Shown here piece by piece: positions 1 through 10,523 of a DNA stretch of 64,000 nucleotides (positions are counted from its first letter, which is position 1; each line of letters begins with the position of its first letter). The notes below the pieces were generated by a model that made no database searches, had not been told where the DNA came from, and saw only the letters and a program-made list of their open reading frames with translations. This DNA comes from Streptomyces tendae (GTDB lineage Bacteria > Actinomycetota > Actinomycetes > Streptomycetales > Streptomycetaceae). Where the stretch lies: positions 3,224,001 to 3,288,000 of the forward strand of contig NZ_CP043959.1 of assembly GCF_008632955.1 (NCBI RefSeq), in the 5' to 3' direction. The position numbers and the translations under genes were made by a program.

Positions 1-1
1 C

Positions 2-346
<345 letters not shown>

Positions 347-363
347 CGGGCGGCCCGGGTGAT

Positions 364-379
364 CCGAGAGCGCTCTCGG
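364..379. promoter_or_regulatory. LacI-family operator (perfect 16-bp palindrome)
   Basis: CCGAGAGCGCTCTCGG is a perfect palindrome with the central CG step typical of LacI/GalR operators. It lies 55 bases before the GTG of the LacI-type gene at 434 and 18 bases after the laccase stop. Autoregulation of that gene is the simplest reading; this is inference from position and symmetry. Confidence 0.65.
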
Positions 380-433
380 CGGCCGGGCCGGCCAGGGCTA
401 TCCTTTCGGCCAACCGCAGGGAGGAGCCCCGAA

Positions 434-1474
434 GTGAGTGAGACAGTGCCACGACCGACGCTGGAGGCCGTGGCCGCACGGGCAGGGGTCTCCCGGGCCA
501 CGGTGTCCCGCGTGGTCAACGGCTTCGACGGGGTTCGCGAACCCCTGGCCGAGCGGGTCCGGCGCGCGGTGGACGAACTCGGCTACGTCCCCAACCAGGC
601 CGCCCGCAGCCTGGTCACCCGGCGCCACGACGCCGTGGCCGTCATCGTGGCCGAACCCGAGACCCGGGTCTTCGCCGACCCCTTCTTCGCCCGGCAGCTG
701 CGCGGCATCAGCAAGGAGCTGACCGCCCACGACAACCAGCTGGTGCTGCTGCTCACCGAGGACCGCGACGACCACGCGCGCGTCGGCCGCTACCTGGCCG
801 GCGGCCACGTCGACGGCGCCCTGGTGTTCTCCCTGCACATCGACGACCCGCTGCCCGGACTGATCCAGCGGGCCGGACTGCCGGCCGTGTTCGGCGGCCG
901 GCCGCACTGGAACGGCGGCGGCGACGCCGTCCGCTACGTCGACACCGACAACCGGGGCGGCGCCCGCGACGCCGTACGCCATCTGCTCGGACTCGGCCGC
1001 CGAAGGGTCGCCCACATCACCGGCGCCCTCGACCAGACCTCGGCGGTGGACCGGCTCGACGGCTTCCGGGACGTCATGGCCGACCCCGACCCCCGGCTCG
1101 TCGTGGAGGGCGACTTCACCGCCGCGAGCGGCGAGCGGGCGATGCGGGAACTGCTGCGCCACCGCCCCGACCTGGACGCCGTGTTCGCGGGCAACGACCT
1201 CATGGCGGCGGGCGCCCTGCGGGCGCTGCGCGAACACGGACGGCGGGTGCCCGAGGACATCGCGGTGGTCGGCTTCGACGACATGCTGCCGATCGCCGAG
1301 CAGACCGAGCCGCCGCTCACCACGGTCCGTCAGGACATCGAGGAGATGGGCCGCCTGATGGCCCGCCTGCTGCTGCGCGAGCTGGACCGCACCACCGCGC
1401 CGGACGAGGCTACGGGCGCCGGACCGTCCGGGGTGGTGCTGCCGACCACACTGGTCCGCAGGGCGTCAGCCTGA
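434..1474 (+). CDS. LacI/GalR-family transcriptional regulator
   Basis: 346-aa DNA-binding repressor. The N-terminal helix-turn-helix spans about residues 9-30 (TLEAVAARAGVSRATVSRVV), followed by the hinge and a periplasmic-binding-protein-like effector and dimerisation domain (about 60-335, ending TTVRQDIEEMG and a LPTTLVRR tail). The GTG at 434 is chosen because GGGAGG sits just upstream and the HTH then starts near residue 9, as usual for the family; an upstream in-frame GTG at 359 would place the operator inside the gene. The ligand is unknown, probably a sugar. The palindrome at 364-379 suggests autoregulation. Confidence 0.93.
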   Translation: MSETVPRPTLEAVAARAGVSRATVSRVVNGFDGVREPLAERVRRAVDELGYVPNQAARSLVTRRHDAVAVIVAEPETRVFADPFFARQLRGISKELTAHDNQLVLLLTEDRDDHARVGRYLAGGHVDGALVFSLHIDDPLPGLIQRAGLPAVFGGRPHWNGGGDAVRYVDTDNRGGARDAVRHLLGLGRRRVAHITGALDQTSAVDRLDGFRDVMADPDPRLVVEGDFTAASGERAMRELLRHRPDLDAVFAGNDLMAAGALRALREHGRRVPEDIAVVGFDDMLPIAEQTEPPLTTVRQDIEEMGRLMARLLLRELDRTTAPDEATGAGPSGVVLPTTLVRRASA

Positions 1475-1583
1475 CCGCCCCGCCCCGATCGGCCGCGACC
1501 CGTCCGGGTGCCGTACCGGCGATTGTCGGTGGGGAGTGGAAGACTCGGCGGAGCAGGCGTCGGGACTCCTCGAAGGAGGCACC

Positions 1584-2480
1584 ATGCTCACCACCCGCTT
1601 CGTCGACGGCGCACCTTGCTGGATCGACGTCGGCACGCCCGACGCGGAAGGCGCCGCGTCCTTCTACCGCGCCCTGTTCGGCTGGACGTACCGCTCCGCG
1701 GGACCCGACGGCGGCGGCTACGGCTTCTTCGAGCATGCCGGCCGGATCGCCGCGGGCTGCGCCCCGCTCGGCGGTGACCAGGGCGGGGCGGCCTGGACCG
1801 TGTACTTCCGCAGTCCGGACGCCGACGCCACCGCCGAGGCCGTCCGCGCGGCGCGGGGCAGTGTCCCCGTGCCGCCGGCCCCGGTGGGGGAGCAGGGCAG
1901 GTCGGCGCTGCTCGCCGACCAGATGGGCGCCCCCTTCGGCGTCTGGCAGCCCGGCCGGCGCGAGGGCCTGGAGGCGGCCGGGGAGGCCGGCTGCCTGTGC
2001 TGGGCCGAGCTGTACACCCCGGACATCGCCCGGGCCGCCGCCTTCTACCATGCGGTCCTCGGCTGGGAGACCGCCGCCGTGACCTTCCCGGGCGGCGTCT
2101 ACACCGCCGTCAGCTCTCGGGAGACGGGGGAGGAGGGCACGTTCGGCGGGATGGTGCCGCTGGCCGACGACCCCGTCGAGGCCCGGGAGGGCCGGCCGCA
2201 CTGGCTGCCGTACATCGGCGCCGAGGACCCGGACGCGGTGGCCGCCCGGGCGGCCGAGCTGGGCGGCCGGGTGCGGATGCCCCCACCTCCGTCCCCGGCG
2301 TGGGCCGGATGGCCCGCCTGGAGGATCCGTACGGCGCCCGCCTCGCGGTGCTCCGGGGCGATCCCCGCGAGACCTGACGGCCCGGCGCGCCGCCGTGCGC
2401 GCCGGGCCGCCGGACGCCGTCATCGAGCCCGCCCCGCCGGACCGGGCGGGCCCGGTGGCCGGGCGTTGATGCCGCGTTGA
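1584..2480 (+). CDS. VOC-superfamily (glyoxalase/bleomycin-resistance-like) protein, frameshifted near its 3' end
   Basis: Two tandem VOC modules (about residues 5-115 and 130-255), each with the family's paired beta-alpha-beta layout (PCWIDVGTPDAEGAASFYRALFGW; CWAELYTPDIARAAAFYHAVLGW, shown as seen in two parts). The start at 1584 is supported by AAGGAGG seven bases upstream. As sequenced, the frame runs to 2480 through a low-complexity Arg/Pro/Ala tail. One extra C in the five-C run at 2280-2284 would join it to the next frame, which gives the expected VOC ending (GRMARLEDPYGARLAVLRG) and a stop at 2377. The native protein is therefore probably about 264 aa. Substrate unknown. Confidence 0.8.
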   Translation: MLTTRFVDGAPCWIDVGTPDAEGAASFYRALFGWTYRSAGPDGGGYGFFEHAGRIAAGCAPLGGDQGGAAWTVYFRSPDADATAEAVRAARGSVPVPPAPVGEQGRSALLADQMGAPFGVWQPGRREGLEAAGEAGCLCWAELYTPDIARAAAFYHAVLGWETAAVTFPGGVYTAVSSRETGEEGTFGGMVPLADDPVEAREGRPHWLPYIGAEDPDAVAARAAELGGRVRMPPPPSPAWAGWPAWRIRTAPASRCSGAIPARPDGPARRRARRAAGRRHRARPAGPGGPGGRALMPR

Positions 2481-2515
2481 TCGAACGTTTTTCACCCTCG
2501 GGCACGCTTTCGGCC

Positions 2516-2764
2516 ATGCACACCGACACGTTGACGCCATCCGACCTGACCTGGCAGGAGGAGGCGCTGTGCGCGCAGACGGGGGGAGACTTCTTCTTCC
2601 CCGAACCCGGCAGCTCGGTCCGCGAGGCCAAGCGCATCTGCGGCCTGTGCCCGATCCGCGCCGCCTGCCTGGAGTACGCCCTGACCCACGACATGCGTTT
2701 CGGTGTCTGGGGCGGGCTCTCGGAGAAGGAACGCCTCGAACTGCGGCGTGCCGGCCGGCGGTGA
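2516..2764 (+). CDS. WhiB-like [4Fe-4S] transcription factor
   Basis: 82-aa Wbl protein. Four conserved cysteines (C19, C42, C45, C51) have the C-x22-C-x2-C-x5-C spacing that binds an iron-sulphur cluster, followed by the G-V-W-G-G turn and a basic C terminus. Wbl proteins work with the principal sigma factor in actinobacterial development and stress responses. The ATG at 2516 is preferred over the frame's upstream start at 2477, because the family usually begins about 15-20 residues before the first Cys. By position it corresponds, as I recall, to S. coelicolor wblH, but I am not certain of that name. Confidence 0.9.
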   Translation: MHTDTLTPSDLTWQEEALCAQTGGDFFFPEPGSSVREAKRICGLCPIRAACLEYALTHDMRFGVWGGLSEKERLELRRAGRR

Positions 2765-2782
2765 CCGGCGCCCGGTGAGAGG

Positions 2783-3757
2783 TCAGCCGGCGGCGCGGGC
2801 CGCCATGCGCGCCTTGCGCGCGGCCAGCTTCTCGTCGAACTTGCTCGCCTCGGAGTCGAGACCGCCGAGGAACAGACCCAGTTCCTCCTGCGCCTTGGCG
2901 CCCTCCGGGCCCAGCCCGTCGATCTGCATGACCTTCAGGTGGCGCAGCACCGGCTGCAGCACGTCGTCGTGGTGGATACGCAGGTTGTAGACCTCGCCGA
3001 TGGCCATCTGCGCGGCCGCCCGCTCGAAGCCGGGGATGCCGTGACCGGGCATGCGGAAGTCCACCACCACGTCGCGGACCGCCTGCATGGTCAGGTCCGG
3101 GGCGAGCTCGAAGGCCGCCTTCAGCAGGTTGCGGTAGAACACCATGTGCAGGTTCTCGTCGGTCGCGATGCGCGCCAGCATGCGGTCGCAGACGGGGTCG
3201 CCGGACTGGTGGCCGGTGTTGCGGTGGGAGATGCGGGTGGCCAGCTCCTGGAACGCGACGTAGGCGACCGAGTGCAGCATCGAGTGCCGGTTGTCCGACT
3301 CGAAGCCCTCGCTCATGTGCGACATGCGGAACTCTTCGAGCTTGTCCGGGTCGACGGCCCGCGAGGCGAGCAGGTAGTCCCGCATCACGATGCCGTGGCG
3401 GCCCTCCTCGGCGGTCCAGCGGTGCACCCAGGTGCCCCAGGCGCCGTCGCGGCCGAACAGCGAGGCGATCTCGTGGTGGTAGCTGGGGAGGTTGTCCTCC
3501 GTCAGCAGGTTGACCACGAGGGCGATCCGGCCGACCTCGGTGACCTTCGACTGCCCCTTCTCCCAGGCCTCGCCGTCCTCGAAGAAACCGGGGAAGTTGC
3601 GCCCGTCGCTCCACGGCACGTACTCGTGCGGCATCCAGTCCTTCGCGACCTGCAGATGCCGGTTCAGCTCCTTCTCGACCACTTCCTCCAGGGCGTACAG
3701 CAGCCGGGCGTCGGTCCAGACGGAAGGGCTGCCGAGGTGGGCAGGAGTGGTCGTCAC
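2783..3757 (-). CDS. Diiron acyl-ACP desaturase
   Basis: Soluble fatty-acid desaturase (324 aa) that introduces a double bond into acyl-ACP using a diiron centre, oxygen and ferredoxin. Iron ligands fit the two-ExxH pattern: E87, E118-x-x-H121 (EEGRH), E171 and E201-x-x-H204 (DENLH). The C terminus is an Ala/Lys/Arg-rich helix. The GTG start at 3757 has CTGGAG at the proper distance. The gene stands alone on the minus strand, convergent with the WhiB-like gene. Its upstream region carries a striking set of repeats (3814-3860), so it is probably tightly regulated by a dedicated repressor. Confidence 0.93.
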   Translation of the reverse strand: MTTTPAHLGSPSVWTDARLLYALEEVVEKELNRHLQVAKDWMPHEYVPWSDGRNFPGFFEDGEAWEKGQSKVTEVGRIALVVNLLTEDNLPSYHHEIASLFGRDGAWGTWVHRWTAEEGRHGIVMRDYLLASRAVDPDKLEEFRMSHMSEGFESDNRHSMLHSVAYVAFQELATRISHRNTGHQSGDPVCDRMLARIATDENLHMVFYRNLLKAAFELAPDLTMQAVRDVVVDFRMPGHGIPGFERAAAQMAIGEVYNLRIHHDDVLQPVLRHLKVMQIDGLGPEGAKAQEELGLFLGGLDSEASKFDEKLAARKARMAARAAG

Positions 3758-3813
3758 GGGTAACTCCAGGGGGACGGGGACATACGGACGTGCCGGCGAG
3801 CGGTGCCGGGGGA

Positions 3814-3860
3814 CCTACGGAATCGTAGGCTACGTAGCCGTAGGTTACGTAGCCGTAGGT
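3814..3860 (-). promoter_or_regulatory. Operator array upstream of the desaturase
   Basis: Bases 3814-3829 form an inverted repeat CCTACG-n4-CGTAGG. Bases 3831-3845 and 3846-3860 are two identical 15-bp copies of TACGTAGCCGTAGGT. Each unit contains the palindromic core TACGTA and the half-site CGTAGG. The array lies 57-103 bases before the GTG of the desaturase, where promoter elements would be. This looks like a multi-site repressor operator (TetR or similar); the cognate regulator is not identifiable in the window. Confidence 0.65.
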
Positions 3861-3877
3861 TAAGAGCCCCGTAAAGG

Positions 3878-3891
3878 CCGCTGATCAGCGG
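3878..3891. promoter_or_regulatory. 14-bp perfect palindrome between the dimethylargininase 3' end and the desaturase promoter
   Basis: CCGCTGATCAGCGG is self-complementary. It could be a short transcription-stop hairpin for the minus-strand gene ending at 3971, but no T-tract follows; it could equally be another protein-binding site. Nothing else recognisable lies between 3863 and 3970. Confidence 0.3.
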
Positions 3892-3970
3892 GGTTCACGT
3901 GGGACATTCGTCCGTGTGCCTGCGCCGGATGGCCGAGGTCGTTGCGCCGTCCGGGTGAGGCGGACGCCGG

Positions 3971-4747
3971 TCAGGCATACAGGTCCCGCAGACGCACCGA
4001 CAGACACGTCACGCAGCCCTCGAGCTTCTCGAACTCACCGATCTCCACCGGGACCGGCTCGTACCCGAGGTCCGCGAACAGCGCCGCGGTCTTCGGCGCG
4101 CTCGCCGCCATCAGCAGCTTGTCGCCGCCGAGACACACCACGTGGGCACCGGACGGCTCCGGCACCGGCAGGAAACGGGGGAACAGCGACGGCGCGTCCA
4201 TGTGCGGGATGTGCCCGACGAGCGTCCCGTCGGGCAGGGCGGTGACCGCCGACTTCAGATGCAGCACCTTGGCCACCGGCACGGCGACCACCCGTGCCCC
4301 GAGCGGCTCGAACGCGGCCCGCACCTGCTGCACACCGGCCGCGTTGGTGCGTCCGCCCCGGCCCACGTACACCGTGTCGCCGACCTTCAGGACGTCGCCG
4401 CCGTCCAGCGTGCCCGGTTCCCACACCCAGTTCACCGAGCAGCCCAGGGACGCCACGGCCTCCTCGACCCCGAAGGTCTCCGCCCGGCGGGACTCCGCAC
4501 CGGAACGGGCGATCAGCGCCACGTTGCGGAACATCACCACCGTGTCCTCCACGAACACGGAGTCCGGGCAGTCGTCGGCCGGAGCCACCTCGACGGTCTC
4601 CCAGCCGTGCGTCCGCAACGCCTCCGTGTACCCCTCCCACTGCCGCACGGCGAGGTCTACGTCGACCTCGTCCCGTTCGACGTGGGTCACCAGCCCCTCG
4701 GCGAGGCAGGGGGCGGGACGGCGGACGAGGGCCTTCCTGCTGGGCAC
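3971..4747 (-). CDS. ddaH: NG,NG-dimethylarginine dimethylaminohydrolase (DDAH)
   Basis: Hydrolyses methylated arginines to citrulline and (di)methylamine. The 258-aa protein has the pentein fold's family motifs: VFVEDTVV for substrate contact, GTLDGGDVL, the catalytic His in HLKSAVT and the nucleophilic Cys C248 in GCVTCLSV near the C terminus. The frame stays open upstream into the neighbouring UvrA-like gene, but the true start is the GTG at 4747, preceded by AAAGG at nine bases. There is no Arg-catabolism gene next to it. It lies 152 bp downstream of the ATPase pair, so it probably has its own promoter. Confidence 0.92.
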   Translation of the reverse strand: MPSRKALVRRPAPCLAEGLVTHVERDEVDVDLAVRQWEGYTEALRTHGWETVEVAPADDCPDSVFVEDTVVMFRNVALIARSGAESRRAETFGVEEAVASLGCSVNWVWEPGTLDGGDVLKVGDTVYVGRGGRTNAAGVQQVRAAFEPLGARVVAVPVAKVLHLKSAVTALPDGTLVGHIPHMDAPSLFPRFLPVPEPSGAHVVCLGGDKLLMAASAPKTAALFADLGYEPVPVEIGEFEKLEGCVTCLSVRLRDLYA

Positions 4748-4899
4748 GGGTACGCCTTTCGGATCGGACGGTGCGTGTGGGCGGGGCTCGGGAGCCCGTA
4801 CGGGCCGGGCGCCCGCGGGGCCCGGCGCAGCCATCATGCAGTCCCCCGCCGTACGGGACCACCCCGGCCGCGATGAGATGGGCCACGGGTGACCCGGCC

Positions 4900-7164
<2,265 letters not shown>

Positions 7165-7174
7165 GCCGCCGACG

Positions 7175-8800
7175 TTAGGCGGGATACCCGACAGCTTCCG
7201 GCGTGATTTCCCTCAGCTCCCCTCCCTCCATCAGCAGCCAGCGGGTGATGCCGAGAGACTCCAGGAACGGCAGGTCGTGACTGGCCACGACCAGCGCCCC
7301 CTCGTACGACTCCAGGGCGGTGGTGAGCTGCCGGACGCTCGCCATGTCGAGGTTGTTCGTCGGCTCGTCCAGCATCAGCAGCTGCGGCGCCGGCTCCGCC
7401 AGCATCAGCGCGGCGAGGGTCGCGCGGAAGCGTTCGCCGCCGGAGAGGGTGTCCGCCCGCTGGTCGGCGCGGCCGCCGCGGAACAGGAAGCGGGCGAGCC
7501 GCGCCCTGATCCGGTTGTTGGTGGCGCCCGGGGCGAACCGCGCCACGTTCTCCGCGACGCTCAGCGCCGGGTCGAGGACGTCGAGTCGCTGCGGCAGGAA
7601 GCGCAGTGGCACGTGCGCCCGGGTCTCGCCGGAGACCGGCTCCAGCTCCCCGGCGATCGTCCGCAGCAGCGTCGTCTTGCCCGCGCCGTTGCGCCCGATC
7701 AGCGCCACCCGCTCGGGGCCCCGCAGGTCGAACCCGCCGGTCACCCGCGCGCCGTACGCCAGCTCCAGGTCCATGAGCGTGAGGACCTCCCGGCCCGGCG
7801 GCACGGCGGTGAACGGCAGGTCGACCCGGATCACGTCGTCGTCCCGCACCGCCTCCACCGCGTCGTCGAGCCGCTCCTTGGCCTCGGCGAGCTTCTCCTC
7901 GTGCATGATGCGGTGTTTGCCGGCGGACTCCTGCGCCGCCCGCTTGCGGGCACCCATGACGATCTTCGGCTCACGCTTCTGGTCCCACATCTTCTGGCCG
8001 TACCGCTTGCGGCGTGCCAGCTTGACCTGCGCGTCGGCCAGTTCGCGCTTCTGCTTGCGCAGATCGGCCTCGGCGACCCGCACCATGCGCTCGGCCGCCT
8101 CCTGCTCGACGGCCAGGGCCTCCTCGTACGCGGTGAAGTTGCCGCCGTACCAGGTGATCCCGCCCGCGCGCAGGTCCGCGATCTGGTCGACCAGGTCGAG
8201 CAGTTCCCGGTCGTGACTGACCACGACCATGACGCCCGGCCAGCTCTCGACGGCGGCGTAGAGGCGCCGACGGGCGTACAGGTCGAGGTTGTTGGTGGGC
8301 TCGTCGAGCAGCAGCACGTCGGGGCGGCGCAGCAGCAGCGCCGCCAGCCGCAGCAGCACCGACTCGCCGCCCGACACCTCGCCGACGGTGCGGTCCAGGC
8401 CGATGTGACCGAGGCCGAGCTCGCCCAGCGTGGCCAGGGCGCGTTCCTCCACGTCCCAGTCGTCGCCGACGGTCTCGAAGTGCTCCTCGGCGACGTCGCC
8501 CGCCTCGATGGCGTGCAGCGCGGCGCGCTTGCCGGCGATGCCGAGGGCCTCGTCGACCGTCAGCGCGGTGTCCAGCGTGACGTTCTGCGGCAGCCAGCCG
8601 ACCTCGCCGGCCACCCGGACGGAGCCGTCCGTCGGGGTGAGCTCGCCGGCGATCAGCTTCAGCAGGGTGGACTTGCCCGACCCGTTGACGCCGACGAGAC
8701 CGGTGCGGCCGGGGCCGAACGCCACGTCGAGGTCCTCGAAGACGACGGTGCCGTCGGGCCAGGTGAAGGACAGGGAGGTACAGGTGAGAGAAGCGGACAT
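7175..8800 (-). CDS. ABC-F ATPase (ribosome-associated, antibiotic-resistance type)
   Basis: 541-aa soluble protein with two ABC domains and no membrane segments. Walker A motifs GVNGSGKSTLL (about residue 37) and GRNGAGKTTLL, signatures VSGGE and LSGGERFR, and Walker B LLLDEPTNNLD and LMLDEPTNNLD are present. The charged linker between the cassettes is rich in Lys, Arg and Glu, as in proteins that act in the ribosomal E site to displace or counter ribosome-targeting drugs. It is the first gene of a pair with the UvrA-like gene. A strong promoter lies 240 bp upstream and a terminator hairpin sits in the leader, so expression is probably controlled by attenuation. Confidence 0.92.
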   Translation of the reverse strand: MSASLTCTSLSFTWPDGTVVFEDLDVAFGPGRTGLVGVNGSGKSTLLKLIAGELTPTDGSVRVAGEVGWLPQNVTLDTALTVDEALGIAGKRAALHAIEAGDVAEEHFETVGDDWDVEERALATLGELGLGHIGLDRTVGEVSGGESVLLRLAALLLRRPDVLLLDEPTNNLDLYARRRLYAAVESWPGVMVVVSHDRELLDLVDQIADLRAGGITWYGGNFTAYEEALAVEQEAAERMVRVAEADLRKQKRELADAQVKLARRKRYGQKMWDQKREPKIVMGARKRAAQESAGKHRIMHEEKLAEAKERLDDAVEAVRDDDVIRVDLPFTAVPPGREVLTLMDLELAYGARVTGGFDLRGPERVALIGRNGAGKTTLLRTIAGELEPVSGETRAHVPLRFLPQRLDVLDPALSVAENVARFAPGATNNRIRARLARFLFRGGRADQRADTLSGGERFRATLAALMLAEPAPQLLMLDEPTNNLDMASVRQLTTALESYEGALVVASHDLPFLESLGITRWLLMEGGELREITPEAVGYPA

Positions 8801-8897
8801 GCGGGCCTCCGCGGTTGCTGAGGGCGATCAGGGGCACACGCGTATCGAGACACCGCGGGACGACGACCGGCAGCCGGGAAGGAATCCGTGGCATGAG

Positions 8898-8931
8898 AAA
8901 AGCCCTGTCGCGGAGGGTCCGCGAGGACGGC
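8898..8931 (-). terminator. Leader terminator (candidate attenuator) upstream of the ABC-F gene
   Basis: On the minus strand a stem TCGCGGA-CCC-TCCGCGA (plus 8908-8924) is extended by an outer GCC/GGC pair (8929-8931 with 8902-8904) and followed directly by TTTT (8901 to 8898). It lies about 100 nt before the ATG at 8800, inside the transcribed leader. Also in the leader, 8979-8989 and 8847-8857 are perfectly complementary over 11 bases and enclose this hairpin. Premature termination relieved by an antibiotic-stalled ribosome is the inference. Confidence 0.65.
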
Positions 8932-9044
8932 TCGAACGCCGAGGTCGCACGCTGCGCACACACCTGAGAACGGTGTGACGCGGTGTCTCAGAACCTCAGA
9001 CGAGCAACGTCCTTCTCCCATCGACGGCAACAGAACCGAGGGAA

Positions 9045-9073
9045 ACGTTAGGGGCGGCCGCACCGGCCGTCAA
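9045..9073 (-). promoter_or_regulatory. Principal-sigma-type promoter for the ABC-F / UvrA-like operon
   Basis: On the minus strand TTGACG (9073-9068) is followed by a 17-base spacer and TAACGT (9050-9045), a good match to the HrdB consensus. Transcription would begin near 9038, giving a leader of about 240 nt before the ABC-F start codon. Confidence 0.7.
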
Positions 9074-9126
9074 CGCGTTTTTCGCACCCATCGACGCACC
9101 TCGCGTCCCCGCACCGAGGAGGCCCC

Positions 9127-9762
9127 GTGCCCAACGGCCCGCTCTCCCTGCCGGCCCGCCTGTGCCTGCTGGCCTGGGACACCGACCCCACCCGGGCGGC
9201 CCCCGTGGTGCGGGCCGGCGCGCTCGCCGACCTCGCCCGGCGCGGGCTGCTCGTCGACGACGACGGCATCGCGACCCCGCGCGACCTCGACTCGCGCACC
9301 GGCGACCCGGCGCTGGACGGGCTCCTGGAGCTGGTCAGCGAATCCTTCCCGCACCGCTGGCGCACCTGGGTGACGCTGCACGCGCGGTACACCCTGGACG
9401 CGGTCCGCGAGCACCTGGTGGCCGAAGGCGTCCTGCGGGCCGAGAAGCACCGGATCCTCGGCGTGTTCCCGTCCGTGGATCACGTCCTGGCCGACACCGC
9501 CCGCGCGGACGCCCTGCGCGAGGAGGCCCGGCGGATCCTGTCCGGGTCCGCGGCGGCGGAGGAGGTCTCCGCGACGACCGCGACCGTGCTGACCCTGGCG
9601 ACCGCGGCCGGTCTTCCGCTCGGGGCCGACGACACGCCGCCCACCGGGTTCCTGTCCGCCCGCGCCTCGGAGACGTCCCCGGCCTTCGCGGCCGTCCTCG
9701 ACGAACTCCGCACGGCCCTGCGGGACACGGCTCCGACACCGTCACTGCCCAGGGGGCGTTGA
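9127..9762 (+). CDS. GPP34-family (GOLPH3/Vps74-like) protein
   Basis: 211-aa cytoplasmic protein with the GPP34 fold: an N-terminal LPARLCLLAWD segment, a repeated Leu-rich helical core and the GVLRAEKHRILGVFP stretch typical of bacterial members. Eukaryotic GOLPH3 binds phosphoinositides at the Golgi; the role of the actinobacterial versions is not settled, and no partner is evident here. The GTG at 9127 has GAGGAGG upstream. The gene is divergent from the ABC-F operon, with promoters close together, and ends in a strong terminator at 9783. Confidence 0.88.
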   Translation: MPNGPLSLPARLCLLAWDTDPTRAAPVVRAGALADLARRGLLVDDDGIATPRDLDSRTGDPALDGLLELVSESFPHRWRTWVTLHARYTLDAVREHLVAEGVLRAEKHRILGVFPSVDHVLADTARADALREEARRILSGSAAAEEVSATTATVLTLATAAGLPLGADDTPPTGFLSARASETSPAFAAVLDELRTALRDTAPTPSLPRGR

Positions 9763-9782
9763 AACCCTCGGTCAATTCCCTC

Positions 9783-9807
9783 AGGGGGCCGTCTCCCGGC
9801 CCCCTTT
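9783..9807. terminator. Bidirectional terminator between the GPP34 gene and ssgD
   Basis: A nine-base-pair stem (AGGGGGCCG with CGGCCCCCT, loop TCTCC) followed by TTT on the plus strand. It separates two convergent genes. Confidence 0.85.
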
Positions 9808-9858
9808 GCTTCCGCGCGTACTCCCGTTCCGCGGGGCGTCCCCGTCCCGCGGAACCGC

Positions 9859-10272
9859 TCACGCGTCCCGTATCAGTTCCGCCAGGTCGTGGTCCAGGTC
9901 GAGGCGGAGGTGTTCGAGGCCGGTCGGGACCAGTTCGCTCGTCGCCTCCAGGAAGCGGCGCAGTTCGCCCGAGCGGACGTGCACCACGGCCGTCCCCTCC
10001 GGGGCGTGGAACTCCAGCACCGTGCGGTCGTAGCCGTACGGGCGCACCCGTACGTCGCCGTGGCCCTCCGGGGCCTCCATGCCCGCGGCGAGCAGGTCAC
10101 GGGCGAACGTCCAGCACACGTCGACGCCTTCGAGCGTCGCGGGAGCGGGGAAGGTCATGCGGACGGCGAACGGGTCGTCGCCGTCGTAGTGCAGCGTGGC
10201 GGGGATGTCGGCCATCCGCGGCGCTGCGGCGACCAGGCGGGCCTCTACGGGCTGCTCGATGACGGTGGACAA
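9859..10272 (-). CDS. ssgD: SsgA-like sporulation/cell-division protein SsgD
   Basis: 137-aa SALP, a family found only in sporulating actinomycetes that guides septum site and cell-wall remodelling. The sequence matches my recollection of S. coelicolor SsgD (begins STVIEQPVEARLVAAAP; core YDGDDPFAVRMTF, VCWTFARDLL, VHVRSGELRRFL). Start chosen at the TTG at 10272, with GAGGGAG upstream, because the family homology begins there; the frame extends further upstream in a basic, non-homologous stretch. It is convergent with the GPP34 gene. Confidence 0.93.
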   Translation of the reverse strand: MSTVIEQPVEARLVAAAPRMADIPATLHYDGDDPFAVRMTFPAPATLEGVDVCWTFARDLLAAGMEAPEGHGDVRVRPYGYDRTVLEFHAPEGTAVVHVRSGELRRFLEATSELVPTGLEHLRLDLDHDLAELIRDA

Positions 10273-10523
10273 CGCCTTGCTCCCTCGTGACGGCTGGGCG
10301 GGCTTCCGGGCGGATCGTGTCGGTCGGCTACGGGAAGAGACGCTGGAATCGGCCATTCCGTGCGCATGGAGAGCGAGTGACCTCTGTCACCGCCTTCATG
10401 CACCCGAGTGACCCGTCTCTCCTCCCGTGCTTTACGGGCCACTTGGGCGTGGGCACCGCGGGGCGGGCCCCCGGGACGAGGCGCTCTGGACGGCACCCGG
10501 CCGGTGGACTAGCTTCCCCCGCC

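Noticed and set aside
8659..9063. Leader frame starting at 9063 (or ATG 9021) upstream of the ABC-F gene as a leader peptide
   Set aside because: It runs without a stop deep into the ABC-F coding region, unlike the short leader peptides known for attenuators. Another short Arg-rich frame is possible, but I cannot choose between them.
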